Assembly: GCA_017418975.1 (NCBI GenBank)
Contig: JAFOMG010000011.1
Location: 558,001-622,000 of the forward strand
Source: Sphingomonas sp.
GTDB taxonomy: Bacteria; Pseudomonadota; Alphaproteobacteria; Sphingomonadales; Sphingomonadaceae
Length of the DNA stretch: 64,000 bases
Direction of reading: 5' to 3'
This document shows positions 53,815 through 61,574 of this stretch, piece after piece. Within the stretch, counting starts at the first letter, position 1; each line of letters starts with the position of its first letter. The translations under genes and the position numbers were made by a program. A model generated the notes under the pieces. The model saw nothing but the letters and a program-made list of their open reading frames with translations. It was not told the DNA's origin and searched no databases.

Positions 53815-54492
53815 ATGCAGCGCATTTCCGCCTTTGCCGAGACCGCCGCGCTGATGGGAGACCCCGCGCGCGCCAACATGCTGTTCGCGCTGATGGACGG
53901 CCGCGCGCTCACCGCGGGCGAGCTGGCGCGCTTCGCCGGCGTGACTCCGCAGACCGCGAGCGGCCATCTCGCCCGGCTCGCCGAAGCGGGAATGGTCGCG
54001 CCCGCCGCGCAGGGCCGCCACCGCTATTTCCGCCTCGCTTCGCCCGGAGTGGCGCAGATGGTCGAGAGCGTGATGAGCGTCGCCGAGGAGCTGTCGCGCC
54101 GCCCGCTTCCCGTCACCGGGCCCCGCGACGCCGGGCTTCGGCGCGCGCGGACCTGCTATGATCACCTCGCGGGCGAACTCGCCGTCGCGATCGCCGGGCG
54201 CATGGCCGAGCGCGGGCAACTGGTGCTCGGCCATGACGGCGCCGCGCTCACCGGAGCCGGCGTGGCGCTGCTCGGCGAGCTAGGCGTGGCGGAGGCAGCG
54301 CTCGACGCCCCGTGCCGCGCCTGCCTCGACTGGAGCGAGCGCCGCCCGCACCTTGCCGGCGCGCCTGCCACGGCGCTCTATCGCCATTTCGTCGCGCGCA
54401 GCTGGGTGCGGCCCCGCCAGGGCACGCGCGCGCTCGAAGTCACGCGGGCGGGGGAGGCGGCATTGGCGCGCTGGTTCGGCATTTCATTGTAA
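53815..54492 (+). CDS. ArsR-type winged-helix repressor with C-terminal effector domain
   Basis: A 225-residue regulator. Residues 1-80 form the ArsR wHTH: ALMGDPARANMLFALMDGRALTAGELARFAGVTPQTASGHLARLAEAGMVAPAAQGRHRYFRL (split). The remaining 140 residues hold a second domain with APCRACLDWSERRPHLAG, found in long ArsR-like regulators; the CxxC is a possible metal, thiol or redox sensor site. Divergent from the NIPSNAP/ABM pair. Confidence 0.85.
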   Translation: MQRISAFAETAALMGDPARANMLFALMDGRALTAGELARFAGVTPQTASGHLARLAEAGMVAPAAQGRHRYFRLASPGVAQMVESVMSVAEELSRRPLPVTGPRDAGLRRARTCYDHLAGELAVAIAGRMAERGQLVLGHDGAALTGAGVALLGELGVAEAALDAPCRACLDWSERRPHLAGAPATALYRHFVARSWVRPRQGTRALEVTRAGEAALARWFGISL

Positions 54493-54571
54493 ATCCAGCC
54501 AATTCGGCGCCAATAGCCGGCGAGTTGTCCGCGCGCTTCCGCTATGGTGCCATGCTCTAAAGGGGGAAGCT

Positions 54572-56263
54572 CTACGCGGCGAAGCCCTCGGCATCGACCG
54601 CGTAGAGCATTTCCGCCTTGGCCATGGCCGCCGGCTTGAGCCCCATCGCCTCGGGCACGATCTGCTGGACATAGAAGCGCGCGGCGGCCTGCTTCATCTT
54701 CAGGAACGCCGGATCGCCCTCGCTGCGCGCCGCGGCGCGGCCGCCTGCTTCCATCAGCCAGCCGCACACCGCGGTGGAGAGCATCGTCAGGAACGGATAG
54801 CTGGCCGCCAGCCGGTCATCCATCGCGCTCGCCAGCAGGTTGCGGGCGACTTCCTCGCACGCGTCGATCAGGTTGAGCAGTCCGGTATCCTCGGCATCCT
54901 CGCGCATCTGCCCGATCAGGCCGAGCAAGGTGCCGCCATTGTCCATGGCGAGCTTGCGGCCCACCAGGTCGGCCGCCTGGATGCCATTGGTGCCTTCATA
55001 GATCGGCGTGATGCGGGCGTCGCGGAAATGCTGGGCGGCGCCGGTCTCCTCGATATAGCCCATGCCGCCATGGACCTGGACGCCCAGGCTGGCGACTTCG
55101 TTGCCGAGATCGGTGCCATGCGCCTTGGCGAGCGGGGTAAGCAGCTCGACGCGCTTCTCCGCCGCCGCGTCCCCGCCTCGCGCCCGGTCGAGCTGGCCGA
55201 AGGCGTAATAGACCAGGGCCCGCGCCGCCTGGGTCTGCGCCTTCATGCGCAGCAGCATGCGGCGGACGTCCGGATGCTCGACGATCGCCACCTGTTCGCC
55301 GTCGCGATAGCCCTGCACCCGCTCACGGGCATAGGCGACCGCGCGCTGGGTGGCGCGCTCGGCCACCTGCACGCCCTGCAGGCCGACATTGAGCCGGGCA
55401 TTGTTCATCATCGTGAACATCGCCCGGATGCCGCCCAGCTCGGGCCCGACCAGCTCGCCGATGCAATCGTCGTGATCGCCGAAGCTCAGCACGCAGGTGG
55501 GCGAGGCGTGGAGGCCCATCTTGTGCTCGATCGAGACGGTACGCACGTCGTTGAATTCGCCCGGCGTGCCGTCTTCGTTGAGGCGGTATTTCGGCACCAG
55601 GAACAGCGAGATGCCCCGGGTTCCCGCCGGCGCCCCCGGCGTGCGGGCCAGCACGAGGTGGACGATGTTGTCGGCCATGTCGTGATCGCCGAACGAGATG
55701 AAGATCTTGGTGCCCTTGATCCGCCATTTGCCGTCCCCGGCAGGCTCCGCCCGGGTCTTGAGCGCGCCGACGTCCGAGCCGGCTTGCGGCTCGGTCAGGT
55801 TCATCGTGCCGGTCCAGGCGCCGGTGGAGAGATGCGGGAGATAGGCCGCCTGCTGCTCGGGCGTGCCGTGATGCATCAGCGCCTCCACCGCGCCGACGGT
55901 GAGGATCGGCGCCAGCGCGAAGCCCATGTTCGCCGTGCCGAGCGTCTCCAGCACCGCGATGGACAGGCTCACCGGCAGCCCCTGGCCGCCATGCTCCACC
56001 GGCGAGCCGATCGTGCCCCAGCCGCCCTCCACATAAGCCCGGTACGCATCTGCGAACCCGGCCGGCATCTTCACGCCGTCCGGCGTCCATCGCGGTCCGT
56101 CGGTATCGCCCAGCCGCTCCAGCGGCGCCCATTCGCCCGCCGCGAACGCGCCCGCGCCCTCCAGCACCGCATCGGTCATTTCGGCCGCCTCCTCGCTGAT
56201 TTCGCCCAGGCGGACGATGGTCTCGAGCACGAAGCGCTGATCGGCGGTGGCGGGGATGAACAT
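54572..56263 (-). CDS. Acyl-CoA dehydrogenase, large (DmdC/AcdA-like) form
   Basis: A 563-residue FAD enzyme. N-domain HGGQGLPVSLSIAV, FAD/substrate TEPQAGSDVGALKT, ISFGDHDMADNIVHLVLAR, and the catalytic segment PIYEGTNGIQAADLVGRKL. It carries an extra C-terminal region of about 120 residues typical of DmdC-like dehydrogenases. Oxidises an acyl-CoA to the enoyl-CoA; the chain length is not deducible. Start ATG at 56263 with GAGAGG. Divergent from tsaC. Confidence 0.92.
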   Translation of the reverse strand: MFIPATADQRFVLETIVRLGEISEEAAEMTDAVLEGAGAFAAGEWAPLERLGDTDGPRWTPDGVKMPAGFADAYRAYVEGGWGTIGSPVEHGGQGLPVSLSIAVLETLGTANMGFALAPILTVGAVEALMHHGTPEQQAAYLPHLSTGAWTGTMNLTEPQAGSDVGALKTRAEPAGDGKWRIKGTKIFISFGDHDMADNIVHLVLARTPGAPAGTRGISLFLVPKYRLNEDGTPGEFNDVRTVSIEHKMGLHASPTCVLSFGDHDDCIGELVGPELGGIRAMFTMMNNARLNVGLQGVQVAERATQRAVAYARERVQGYRDGEQVAIVEHPDVRRMLLRMKAQTQAARALVYYAFGQLDRARGGDAAAEKRVELLTPLAKAHGTDLGNEVASLGVQVHGGMGYIEETGAAQHFRDARITPIYEGTNGIQAADLVGRKLAMDNGGTLLGLIGQMREDAEDTGLLNLIDACEEVARNLLASAMDDRLAASYPFLTMLSTAVCGWLMEAGGRAAARSEGDPAFLKMKQAAARFYVQQIVPEAMGLKPAAMAKAEMLYAVDAEGFAA

Positions 56264-56309
56264 AGAGCCTCTCTTGTGGTCTGGTTTCGCGCCGTATAGC
56301 TCGCCCAAA

Positions 56310-57224
56310 GTGAGCCCGACAAATCCGCGCATCTTACCCTACGGCACGGCCGCCATCGCCGAGGCCGCCGCGCTGATTCGCGCCGGTGCATGCGTCGCGG
56401 TGCCGACCGAGACGGTCTATGGCCTCGCCGCCGACGCCACCGATTCGCGTGCAGTCGCGGGGATCTACGCGGCCAAGGGGCGGCCGAGCTTCAACCCGCT
56501 GATCGTCCATGTGCCGGACCTCGCCACCGCCGAGCGGATCGCGCTGTTCGACGAGCGGGCACGCGACCTCGCCCTGCGCTTCTGGCCGGGGCCGCTGACC
56601 CTGGTGCTGCCCGTGCGCCCGGATGCCGGTATCGCGTCGCTGGTCACCGCCGGGCTCGACACGATCGCGATCCGGGTGCCGCGCCACCGGGCGATGCAGG
56701 CCCTGCTGGCGGCGAGCGGCAAGCCGCTGGCGGCGCCTTCGGCCAATGCCAGCGGCGCGATCAGCCCGACTCGCGCCGCGCATGTCGCGCGGAGCCTGGC
56801 CGGCCGCATCCCGCTGGTGATCGACGACGGCGCGACCCCGGCGGGCGTGGAATCGACCATCGTGATGGGCGAGCGCATCCTGCGCCCGGGCCCGCTCGCC
56901 GCCGAGGAGCTCGGGCTCGTGATCGCTGCCGCCGACGGCAAGATCACGGCGCCTGGCCAGCTCGCCAGCCATTATGCTCCCTCCAAGCCGGTGCGGCTGA
57001 ACGCGACCGAGGCGAAGGATGGCGCGTATCTCATCGGCTTCGGCGCGGTCGCCGGGGCCGAGACCTTGTCCGCCGGCGGTGACCTTGCCGAAGCCGCGGC
57101 GAACCTGTTCGACGCGCTGCACCGTGCCGATGCGAGCGCCGCGCCGGCCATCGCGGTGGCGCCGATCCCCGAATCCGGCATCGGCGTGGCGATCAACGAC
57201 CGACTGCGCCGCGCCGCGCACTAG
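56310..57224 (+). CDS. tsaC: L-threonylcarbamoyladenylate synthase
   Basis: Makes threonylcarbamoyl-AMP for the t6A37 modification of tRNAs. About 304 residues: a TsaC/YrdC domain (VAVPTETVYGLAADATDSRAV, KGRPSFNPLIVHV, WPGPLTLVL, SANASGAISPT) followed by a Sua5 C-terminal domain. I choose GTG 56310, which gives the standard length; an in-frame GTG at 56247 would overlap the acyl-CoA dehydrogenase start. The 273-bp gap after it has a degenerate hairpin repeat and no gene. Confidence 0.9.
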   Translation: MSPTNPRILPYGTAAIAEAAALIRAGACVAVPTETVYGLAADATDSRAVAGIYAAKGRPSFNPLIVHVPDLATAERIALFDERARDLALRFWPGPLTLVLPVRPDAGIASLVTAGLDTIAIRVPRHRAMQALLAASGKPLAAPSANASGAISPTRAAHVARSLAGRIPLVIDDGATPAGVESTIVMGERILRPGPLAAEELGLVIAAADGKITAPGQLASHYAPSKPVRLNATEAKDGAYLIGFGAVAGAETLSAGGDLAEAAANLFDALHRADASAAPAIAVAPIPESGIGVAINDRLRRAAH

Positions 57225-57449
57225 CCCCGGCATCCGGCCGATTCGGGCCCGGCGCGCCGTGCGGAAGTCCACGAAACAAACGCTAAGGGGGCCTGTCTTC
57301 TCCGCCCGCACCTTGGACGGTGACAAGTCCGACCGGAGTGGGAGAGGAAGCCGGTTCGCATCCGCCAGCATCGAGCAGGCGAAGCCCTATATTGCAAGGA
57401 TTGCGCGAAGCGCCGGACTGGGGATCCAGACGAGCTTTCGAAACCATGC

Positions 57450-57475
57450 CGTCATCCCCGCCTTTGCGGGGGTGG
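57450..57475. repeat. Degenerate REP-like hairpin
   Basis: GTCATCCCCGC-CTTT-GCGGGGG with a broken 3' end (GTGGCG instead of ATGACG). Upstream in the same gap GGGGATCCAG echoes the flank of other copies. Lies between convergent tsaC and the HAD gene. Confidence 0.5.
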
Positions 57476-57497
57476 CGATGGAGAATATGCGGTCCGG

Positions 57498-58154
57498 CTA
57501 ACCGGCGACCAGCCTCAGCCAGCCCCGCGCGTCGGTCTCGACGGCGAGACCCCGATAGTCGGCGCGTTTCGGATGCGGGGTGTCGAGCGGGCCGTGATGC
57601 GTCTCGGTGATCACGATCGCGGCGGCGCCGGCCGCGTCGGCAGCGGCGAGGCCGGCCGGGCTGTCCTCCCATACCAGGCAATCACCAATGGCGACGCCGA
57701 GCCGATCGGCCGCTGCAAGGAAGCAATCGGGCGCGGGCTTGCCGTGCGCCACATCCTCGGCGGTGATCACCACCCGGGGCAGCGGCACGCCCGCCGCCGC
57801 GAGCCGGCGCAGCGCCAGCGCCCGCGGCGCCGAGGTGACCAGCGCCCAGCGATCCGCGGGCAGGCGGGAGAGGAATGCCGCCGCGCCGCCGATCTCGGCC
57901 AGGCCATCGATATCGTCGATCTCGGCCTGGGTGAGCGCTTCGGTCTCCGCCTCGGCATCCACGCCGGCGGGCGCAAAGCGGCGGATCGTCTCGATCGCGC
58001 GGACGCCGTGCAGGGCCGCCATCAGCGGATCGGCCGCGATGCCGTGCCGCGCTGCCCAGGCGCGCCACACCCGGTCGACCACGGCCATGCTGTTCACGAG
58101 CGTGCCGTCCATGTCGAACAGGAAGGCGGCGAAGCTGCGATCGGGAAGCGTCAT
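57498..58154 (-). CDS. HAD-superfamily phosphatase (subfamily IA)
   Basis: A 218-residue phosphatase. Motif [13 protein letters not shown], motif II VTSAP, motif III lysine in HGKPAPDCF and motif IV WEDSPAG. The small alpha-helical cap between motifs I and II is the sugar-phosphatase/beta-phosphoglucomutase type. Substrate is probably a small sugar or polyol phosphate. GGAGGGGCG precedes the ATG. Divergent from aqpZ. Confidence 0.87.
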   Translation of the reverse strand: MTLPDRSFAAFLFDMDGTLVNSMAVVDRVWRAWAARHGIAADPLMAALHGVRAIETIRRFAPAGVDAEAETEALTQAEIDDIDGLAEIGGAAAFLSRLPADRWALVTSAPRALALRRLAAAGVPLPRVVITAEDVAHGKPAPDCFLAAADRLGVAIGDCLVWEDSPAGLAAADAAGAAAIVITETHHGPLDTPHPKRADYRGLAVETDARGWLRLVAG

Positions 58155-58292
58155 CGCCCCTCCCTCACCACAGCCGCCGCCGTGCCGCAACCGCGATCCG
58201 CCGCGCTTTGCATTCCTGCCGCCAAAGACCTACAAATCTGCGCAGGTCTGGGGGTTTGGGAGAGAGACCGGATACAGCAGGAGGGCAATATC

Positions 58293-59024
58293 ATGAGCAA
58301 TGTGCAACGCGGGCTCGCCGAACTGATCGGCACGTTCTGGCTCGTTTTCGGCGGATGCGGCAGCGCCGCGCTCGCCGCTGCGTTCCCCGATGTCGGCATC
58401 GGGCTGGCGGGCGTCAGCCTCGCCTTCGGCCTCACGGTGCTCACCATGGCCTATTCGATCGGCCATATCTCGGGCTGCCACCTCAATCCGGCGGTCACCT
58501 TCGGCCTGTGGGCCGGCGGCCGCTTTCCGGCGAAGGACATTCCGCTCTACGTGATCGCGCAGGTGATCGGCGCGGTGATCGGCGCGGGGCTGCTCTGGTA
58601 CATCGCCAGCGGCGGGCCGGGCTTTGCCGGCGGCCTGGCCTCCAACGGCTTCGGCGCGCACTCGCCGGGCCATTTCTCGTTCGAATCGGGCATGGCGATC
58701 GAAGTCGTGCTGACCTTCATGTTCCTGATGGTGATCATGGGATCGACGGACAGTCGCGCCCCCGCCGGCTTCGCGCCGATCGCGATCGGGCTGGCGCTGA
58801 CGCTGATCCACCTGATCTCGATCCCCGTCACCAACACCTCGGTCAATCCGGCGCGCTCGACCGGCCCGGCGCTGCTCGAAGGCGGCATCGCGCTCCAGCA
58901 GCTCGTCTGGTTCTGGATCGCACCGATCGTCGGCGGGCTGCTCGGCGGCTTCGTCTACAAGGCGCTCGGTGCCGAAGCGGGCAAGCGCCCGCCGATCGAA
59001 GGCGAGGCGCTGCCGGCGGAATAG
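58293..59024 (+). CDS. aqpZ: Aquaporin Z
   Basis: Inner-membrane water channel. 243 residues, six helices and two half-helices with the NPA boxes in HLNPAVTFG and [30 protein letters not shown] is the standard start; His and Cys/Arg constriction residues fit a water-specific pore. GGAGGG ribosome site. Confidence 0.95.
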   Translation: MSNVQRGLAELIGTFWLVFGGCGSAALAAAFPDVGIGLAGVSLAFGLTVLTMAYSIGHISGCHLNPAVTFGLWAGGRFPAKDIPLYVIAQVIGAVIGAGLLWYIASGGPGFAGGLASNGFGAHSPGHFSFESGMAIEVVLTFMFLMVIMGSTDSRAPAGFAPIAIGLALTLIHLISIPVTNTSVNPARSTGPALLEGGIALQQLVWFWIAPIVGGLLGGFVYKALGAEAGKRPPIEGEALPAE

Positions 59025-59033
59025 TCTGAAATC

Positions 59034-59163
59034 CTCCCTCGCGAAGCGGGGGAGGCCAGGCTGGTGGAGGGGGCCTCGCCCCGGGCGGCGTCCCTTGTGG
59101 CCCAGCCTCCTCCACCACGCCCTTCGGGCGCGGTCCCTCTCCCCCGGCTTCGCCGAGGGAGGA
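59034..59163. repeat. Second-family inverted repeat element (CTCCCTCG type)
   Basis: A 130-bp element between convergent aqpZ and msrA. Left edge CCTCCCTCGCGAAGCGGGGG and right edge CCGGCTTCGCCGAGGGAGG are inverted relatives; inside are further stems (AGGCTGG...CCAGCCT; GCCCTTCGGGC). Unlike the GTCATCCCC family. Confidence 0.65.
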
Positions 59164-59167
59164 ATTG

Positions 59168-59713
59168 TCAGGCCGGCGTGCCTTCCTTGCTCCGGGCGGC
59201 GAAGCTCTTGCGGAGCTTGCGCAGCTTGGGCGGGATCACGGCCAGGCAATAGGGGTTTCGCTGGCCGTCGCCCTGCCAATATTCCTGGTGGTAATCCTCG
59301 GCCGGCCACCATTGGCCGAGCGGCTCGATCGCGGTGACGATCGGCTCGGGCCAGTCGGGGCGGGCCCGGTCGATCGCGTCCAGCGCCTCGCGCTCCTGCT
59401 CGGCCGAATGCGGGAAGATCGCCGAGCGATACTGGGTGCCGATATCATTGCCCTGGCGGTTCAGCTGGGTCGGGTCGTGCGTCGCCAGGAAGATGTCGAG
59501 GATCTCGCCATAGCTGATCTGGTCGGTATCGAAGCCCAGCCGGATCGCTTCCGCATGCCCGGTCTCGCCCGAGCAGACCTGCTTGTACGTCGGGTTCTCC
59601 CGGGTCCCCCCGATATAGCCGCTTTCGACCGACTGCACGCCGATCACGTCGTTGAACACGGCCTCGGTGCACCAGAAACAGCCTCCGGCCAATGTTGCGG
59701 TTTCGATGGTCAT
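59168..59713 (-). CDS. msrA: Peptide methionine sulfoxide reductase A
   Basis: Reduces methionine-S-sulfoxide in proteins and free methionine. 181 residues with the catalytic GGCFWCTEAVF near the N-terminus, SGETGHAEAI, and DIGTQYRSAIF; DYHQEYW in the C-terminal third is the substrate Tyr/His region. No fused MsrB domain. Confidence 0.95.
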   Translation of the reverse strand: MTIETATLAGGCFWCTEAVFNDVIGVQSVESGYIGGTRENPTYKQVCSGETGHAEAIRLGFDTDQISYGEILDIFLATHDPTQLNRQGNDIGTQYRSAIFPHSAEQEREALDAIDRARPDWPEPIVTAIEPLGQWWPAEDYHQEYWQGDGQRNPYCLAVIPPKLRKLRKSFAARSKEGTPA

Positions 59714-59778
59714 CGCGAACTCCTTGCTATCGGCGCAAAGATAGGATTGAGCGCGCCAAGAGCAATGCGGAGTTGGAC

Positions 59779-60777
59779 ATGCGCGAAGGCACGGTGCTGG
59801 TCACGGGCGGGGCAGGCTATATCGGCAGCCATGCGGTGCTGGCGCTGCTCGATGCGGGCTGGAAGGTCGTGGTGGTCGACAATCTCGTCACCGGCTTCGA
59901 CTGGGCGGTCGATCCGCGCGCGGCGCTGGTGGTGGCGGGCATCGAGGATGACGCGGCGGTTCGCGCCGCGATCCGTGCGCACGGCGTGACCGCGATCATG
60001 CACTTCGCCGGATCGGTGGTGGTGCCCGAGAGCGTAACCGACCCGCTCAAATATTATCGCAACAACACCGCGGCCAGCCGCGCGCTGATCGAAAGCGCAG
60101 TGGCGGAGGGCGTGAGGCACTTCATCTTCTCCTCCACCGCCGCGACCTATGGCATCCCCGAAGTCGTGCCGGTGCGCGAGGACAGCCCGAAGCAGCCGAT
60201 CAACCCGTATGGCATGTCCAAGCTGATGACCGAGATCATGCTGAAGGACGTCGCCGCCGCGCATCCGATCAACTATGCGGCGCTGCGCTATTTCAACGTC
60301 GCCGGCGCCGATCCGCGGGGCCGCTCCGGCCAGTCGACCGCGGGGGCGACCCACCTGATCAAGGTCGCGGTCGAGGCGGCGACGGGCAAGCGCGGCCATG
60401 TCTCGGTCTTCGGCACCGATTTCGACACACCCGACGGCACCGGCGTGCGCGACTATATCCATGTCAGCGACCTGGCCGCCGCGCATGTCGACGCGCTCGA
60501 TCTGCTGATCGCCAGGCCGGGCGAGAGCCATGTCCTCAACGCCGGCTATGGCCGCGGCTTCTCGGTGCTGCAGGTGCTCGACGCGGTCGACCGAGTGACG
60601 AACCTGACGGTCGAGCGCCGGCTGGAGGGGCGCCGCGCGGGTGATCCCGATGCGCTGGTCGCGGACAATGGCGCGATCCTGGCGGCGCTGCCGTGGCGGC
60701 CGCGGCACGACGATCTCGAAGGCATCGTCAAGGATGCGCTGGCCTGGGAGCGCAAGCTGGCCGAGCGCGGGGCCTAG
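59779..60777 (+). CDS. galE: UDP-glucose 4-epimerase
   Basis: Extended SDR that interconverts UDP-glucose and UDP-galactose. 332 residues. VTGGAGYIGSH, FAGSVVVPESVTDPLKYYRNN, the catalytic SST and YGMSK Tyr/Lys, RYFNVAGADP and GTGVRDYIHVSDLAAAH are all typical. Convergent with the PAP2 gene, overlapping by 4 bp. Confidence 0.93.
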   Translation: MREGTVLVTGGAGYIGSHAVLALLDAGWKVVVVDNLVTGFDWAVDPRAALVVAGIEDDAAVRAAIRAHGVTAIMHFAGSVVVPESVTDPLKYYRNNTAASRALIESAVAEGVRHFIFSSTAATYGIPEVVPVREDSPKQPINPYGMSKLMTEIMLKDVAAAHPINYAALRYFNVAGADPRGRSGQSTAGATHLIKVAVEAATGKRGHVSVFGTDFDTPDGTGVRDYIHVSDLAAAHVDALDLLIARPGESHVLNAGYGRGFSVLQVLDAVDRVTNLTVERRLEGRRAGDPDALVADNGAILAALPWRPRHDDLEGIVKDALAWERKLAERGA

Positions 60778-61472
60778 GCGCCGCCGGGCCCGGCGCGGGC
60801 GAGCAGTGCCAGCTCGATCCGCCACCACAGCATCGCCCAGACGCCGCCGAACGCCCAGCCGGCGGCGACGTCGCTCGGCCAGTGCACGCCCAGATAGACG
60901 CGGCTGACGCCCACCGAGAAAGTGAGCACCAGCGCGACGACGAGCACGAAGGCGCGGATGCGGCGATCGGGCAATACCGGGAAGAGCAGGGTGGCGAGCG
61001 TGAGATAGACGATCGCGCTCAGCGCGGCATGGCCGCTGGGGAAGCTCTTGGAAGTTTCCTCCATCAGCCGCCCGACCAGGTCGGGCCGCGAACGGCTGAC
61101 CAGCGCCTTGATCATCTCCACGGTGAGCGAGCCGAGCGTCGTCGCGCCGACGAGGAGCAGCGCGGTGCGCAGCCGGCCGGCGAGCCACAGGAAGATCGCG
61201 GCGACCAGCACGAGGAAGCTCAGCACCGTGGTGCTGCCCAGCGCGGTGACGTCGCGCACGGCCGAGGGGAGCCAGGCCGGGCCGATCGGATGCGCGCCGT
61301 CGCGCATCGCCAGCATGATCGCGCGGTCCATCGCGGCACCGTCGCCCTCGACCAGTTCGTGCCCGAACCAGATCAGCGCGAGCAGGAACAGCGCGAAACC
61401 CGCCACGGCGAGGATCGGCCAGGGCAGGCGGCGGGAGGCGGGCGGAGCTTCGGGGGCGGGGTGCATCGGCAT
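60774..61472 (-). CDS. PAP2-family membrane phosphatase
   Basis: A 232-residue protein with six helices. The three phosphatase motifs are present: K-x6-RP as KALVSRSRP, PSGH as SFPSGHAALS, and SR-x5-H-x3-D as SRVYLGVHWPSD. Substrates are lipid phosphates, for example undecaprenyl pyrophosphate or phosphatidic acid. The GTCATCCCC hairpin lies just upstream. Confidence 0.88.
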   Translation of the reverse strand: MPMHPAPEAPPASRRLPWPILAVAGFALFLLALIWFGHELVEGDGAAMDRAIMLAMRDGAHPIGPAWLPSAVRDVTALGSTTVLSFLVLVAAIFLWLAGRLRTALLLVGATTLGSLTVEMIKALVSRSRPDLVGRLMEETSKSFPSGHAALSAIVYLTLATLLFPVLPDRRIRAFVLVVALVLTFSVGVSRVYLGVHWPSDVAAGWAFGGVWAMLWWRIELALLARAGPGGA

Positions 61473-61523
61473 TGGATCGCGTAACGAGAGGCGCGATGCA
61501 ATGATCCGGCCCAACCTCAATTC

Positions 61524-61554
61524 CGTCATCCCCGCCTGGGCGGGGATGACGATC
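61524..61554. repeat. REP-like hairpin between the TonB receptor and PAP2 genes
   Basis: GTCATCCCCGCC and GGCGGGGATGAC around a 2-nt loop (61525-61550), a perfect 12-bp stem. Located 20 bp after the receptor stop on the minus strand. Confidence 0.7.
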
Positions 61555-61574
61555 ATGGGTAGATGGGTGCCGGA

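Noticed and set aside
57340..57372. GGTTCGCATCC looking like a tRNA T-loop
   Set aside because: The flanking bases do not pair into a T-stem and there is no acceptor or anticodon arm.
57300..57400. Sequence resembling a cobalamin riboswitch core (GAGGAAGCCGGTTCGCATCCG)
   Set aside because: No convincing B12-box or downstream cobalamin gene on that strand; tsaC and the HAD gene converge here. Probably chance or a decayed remnant. A covariance-model scan would decide.
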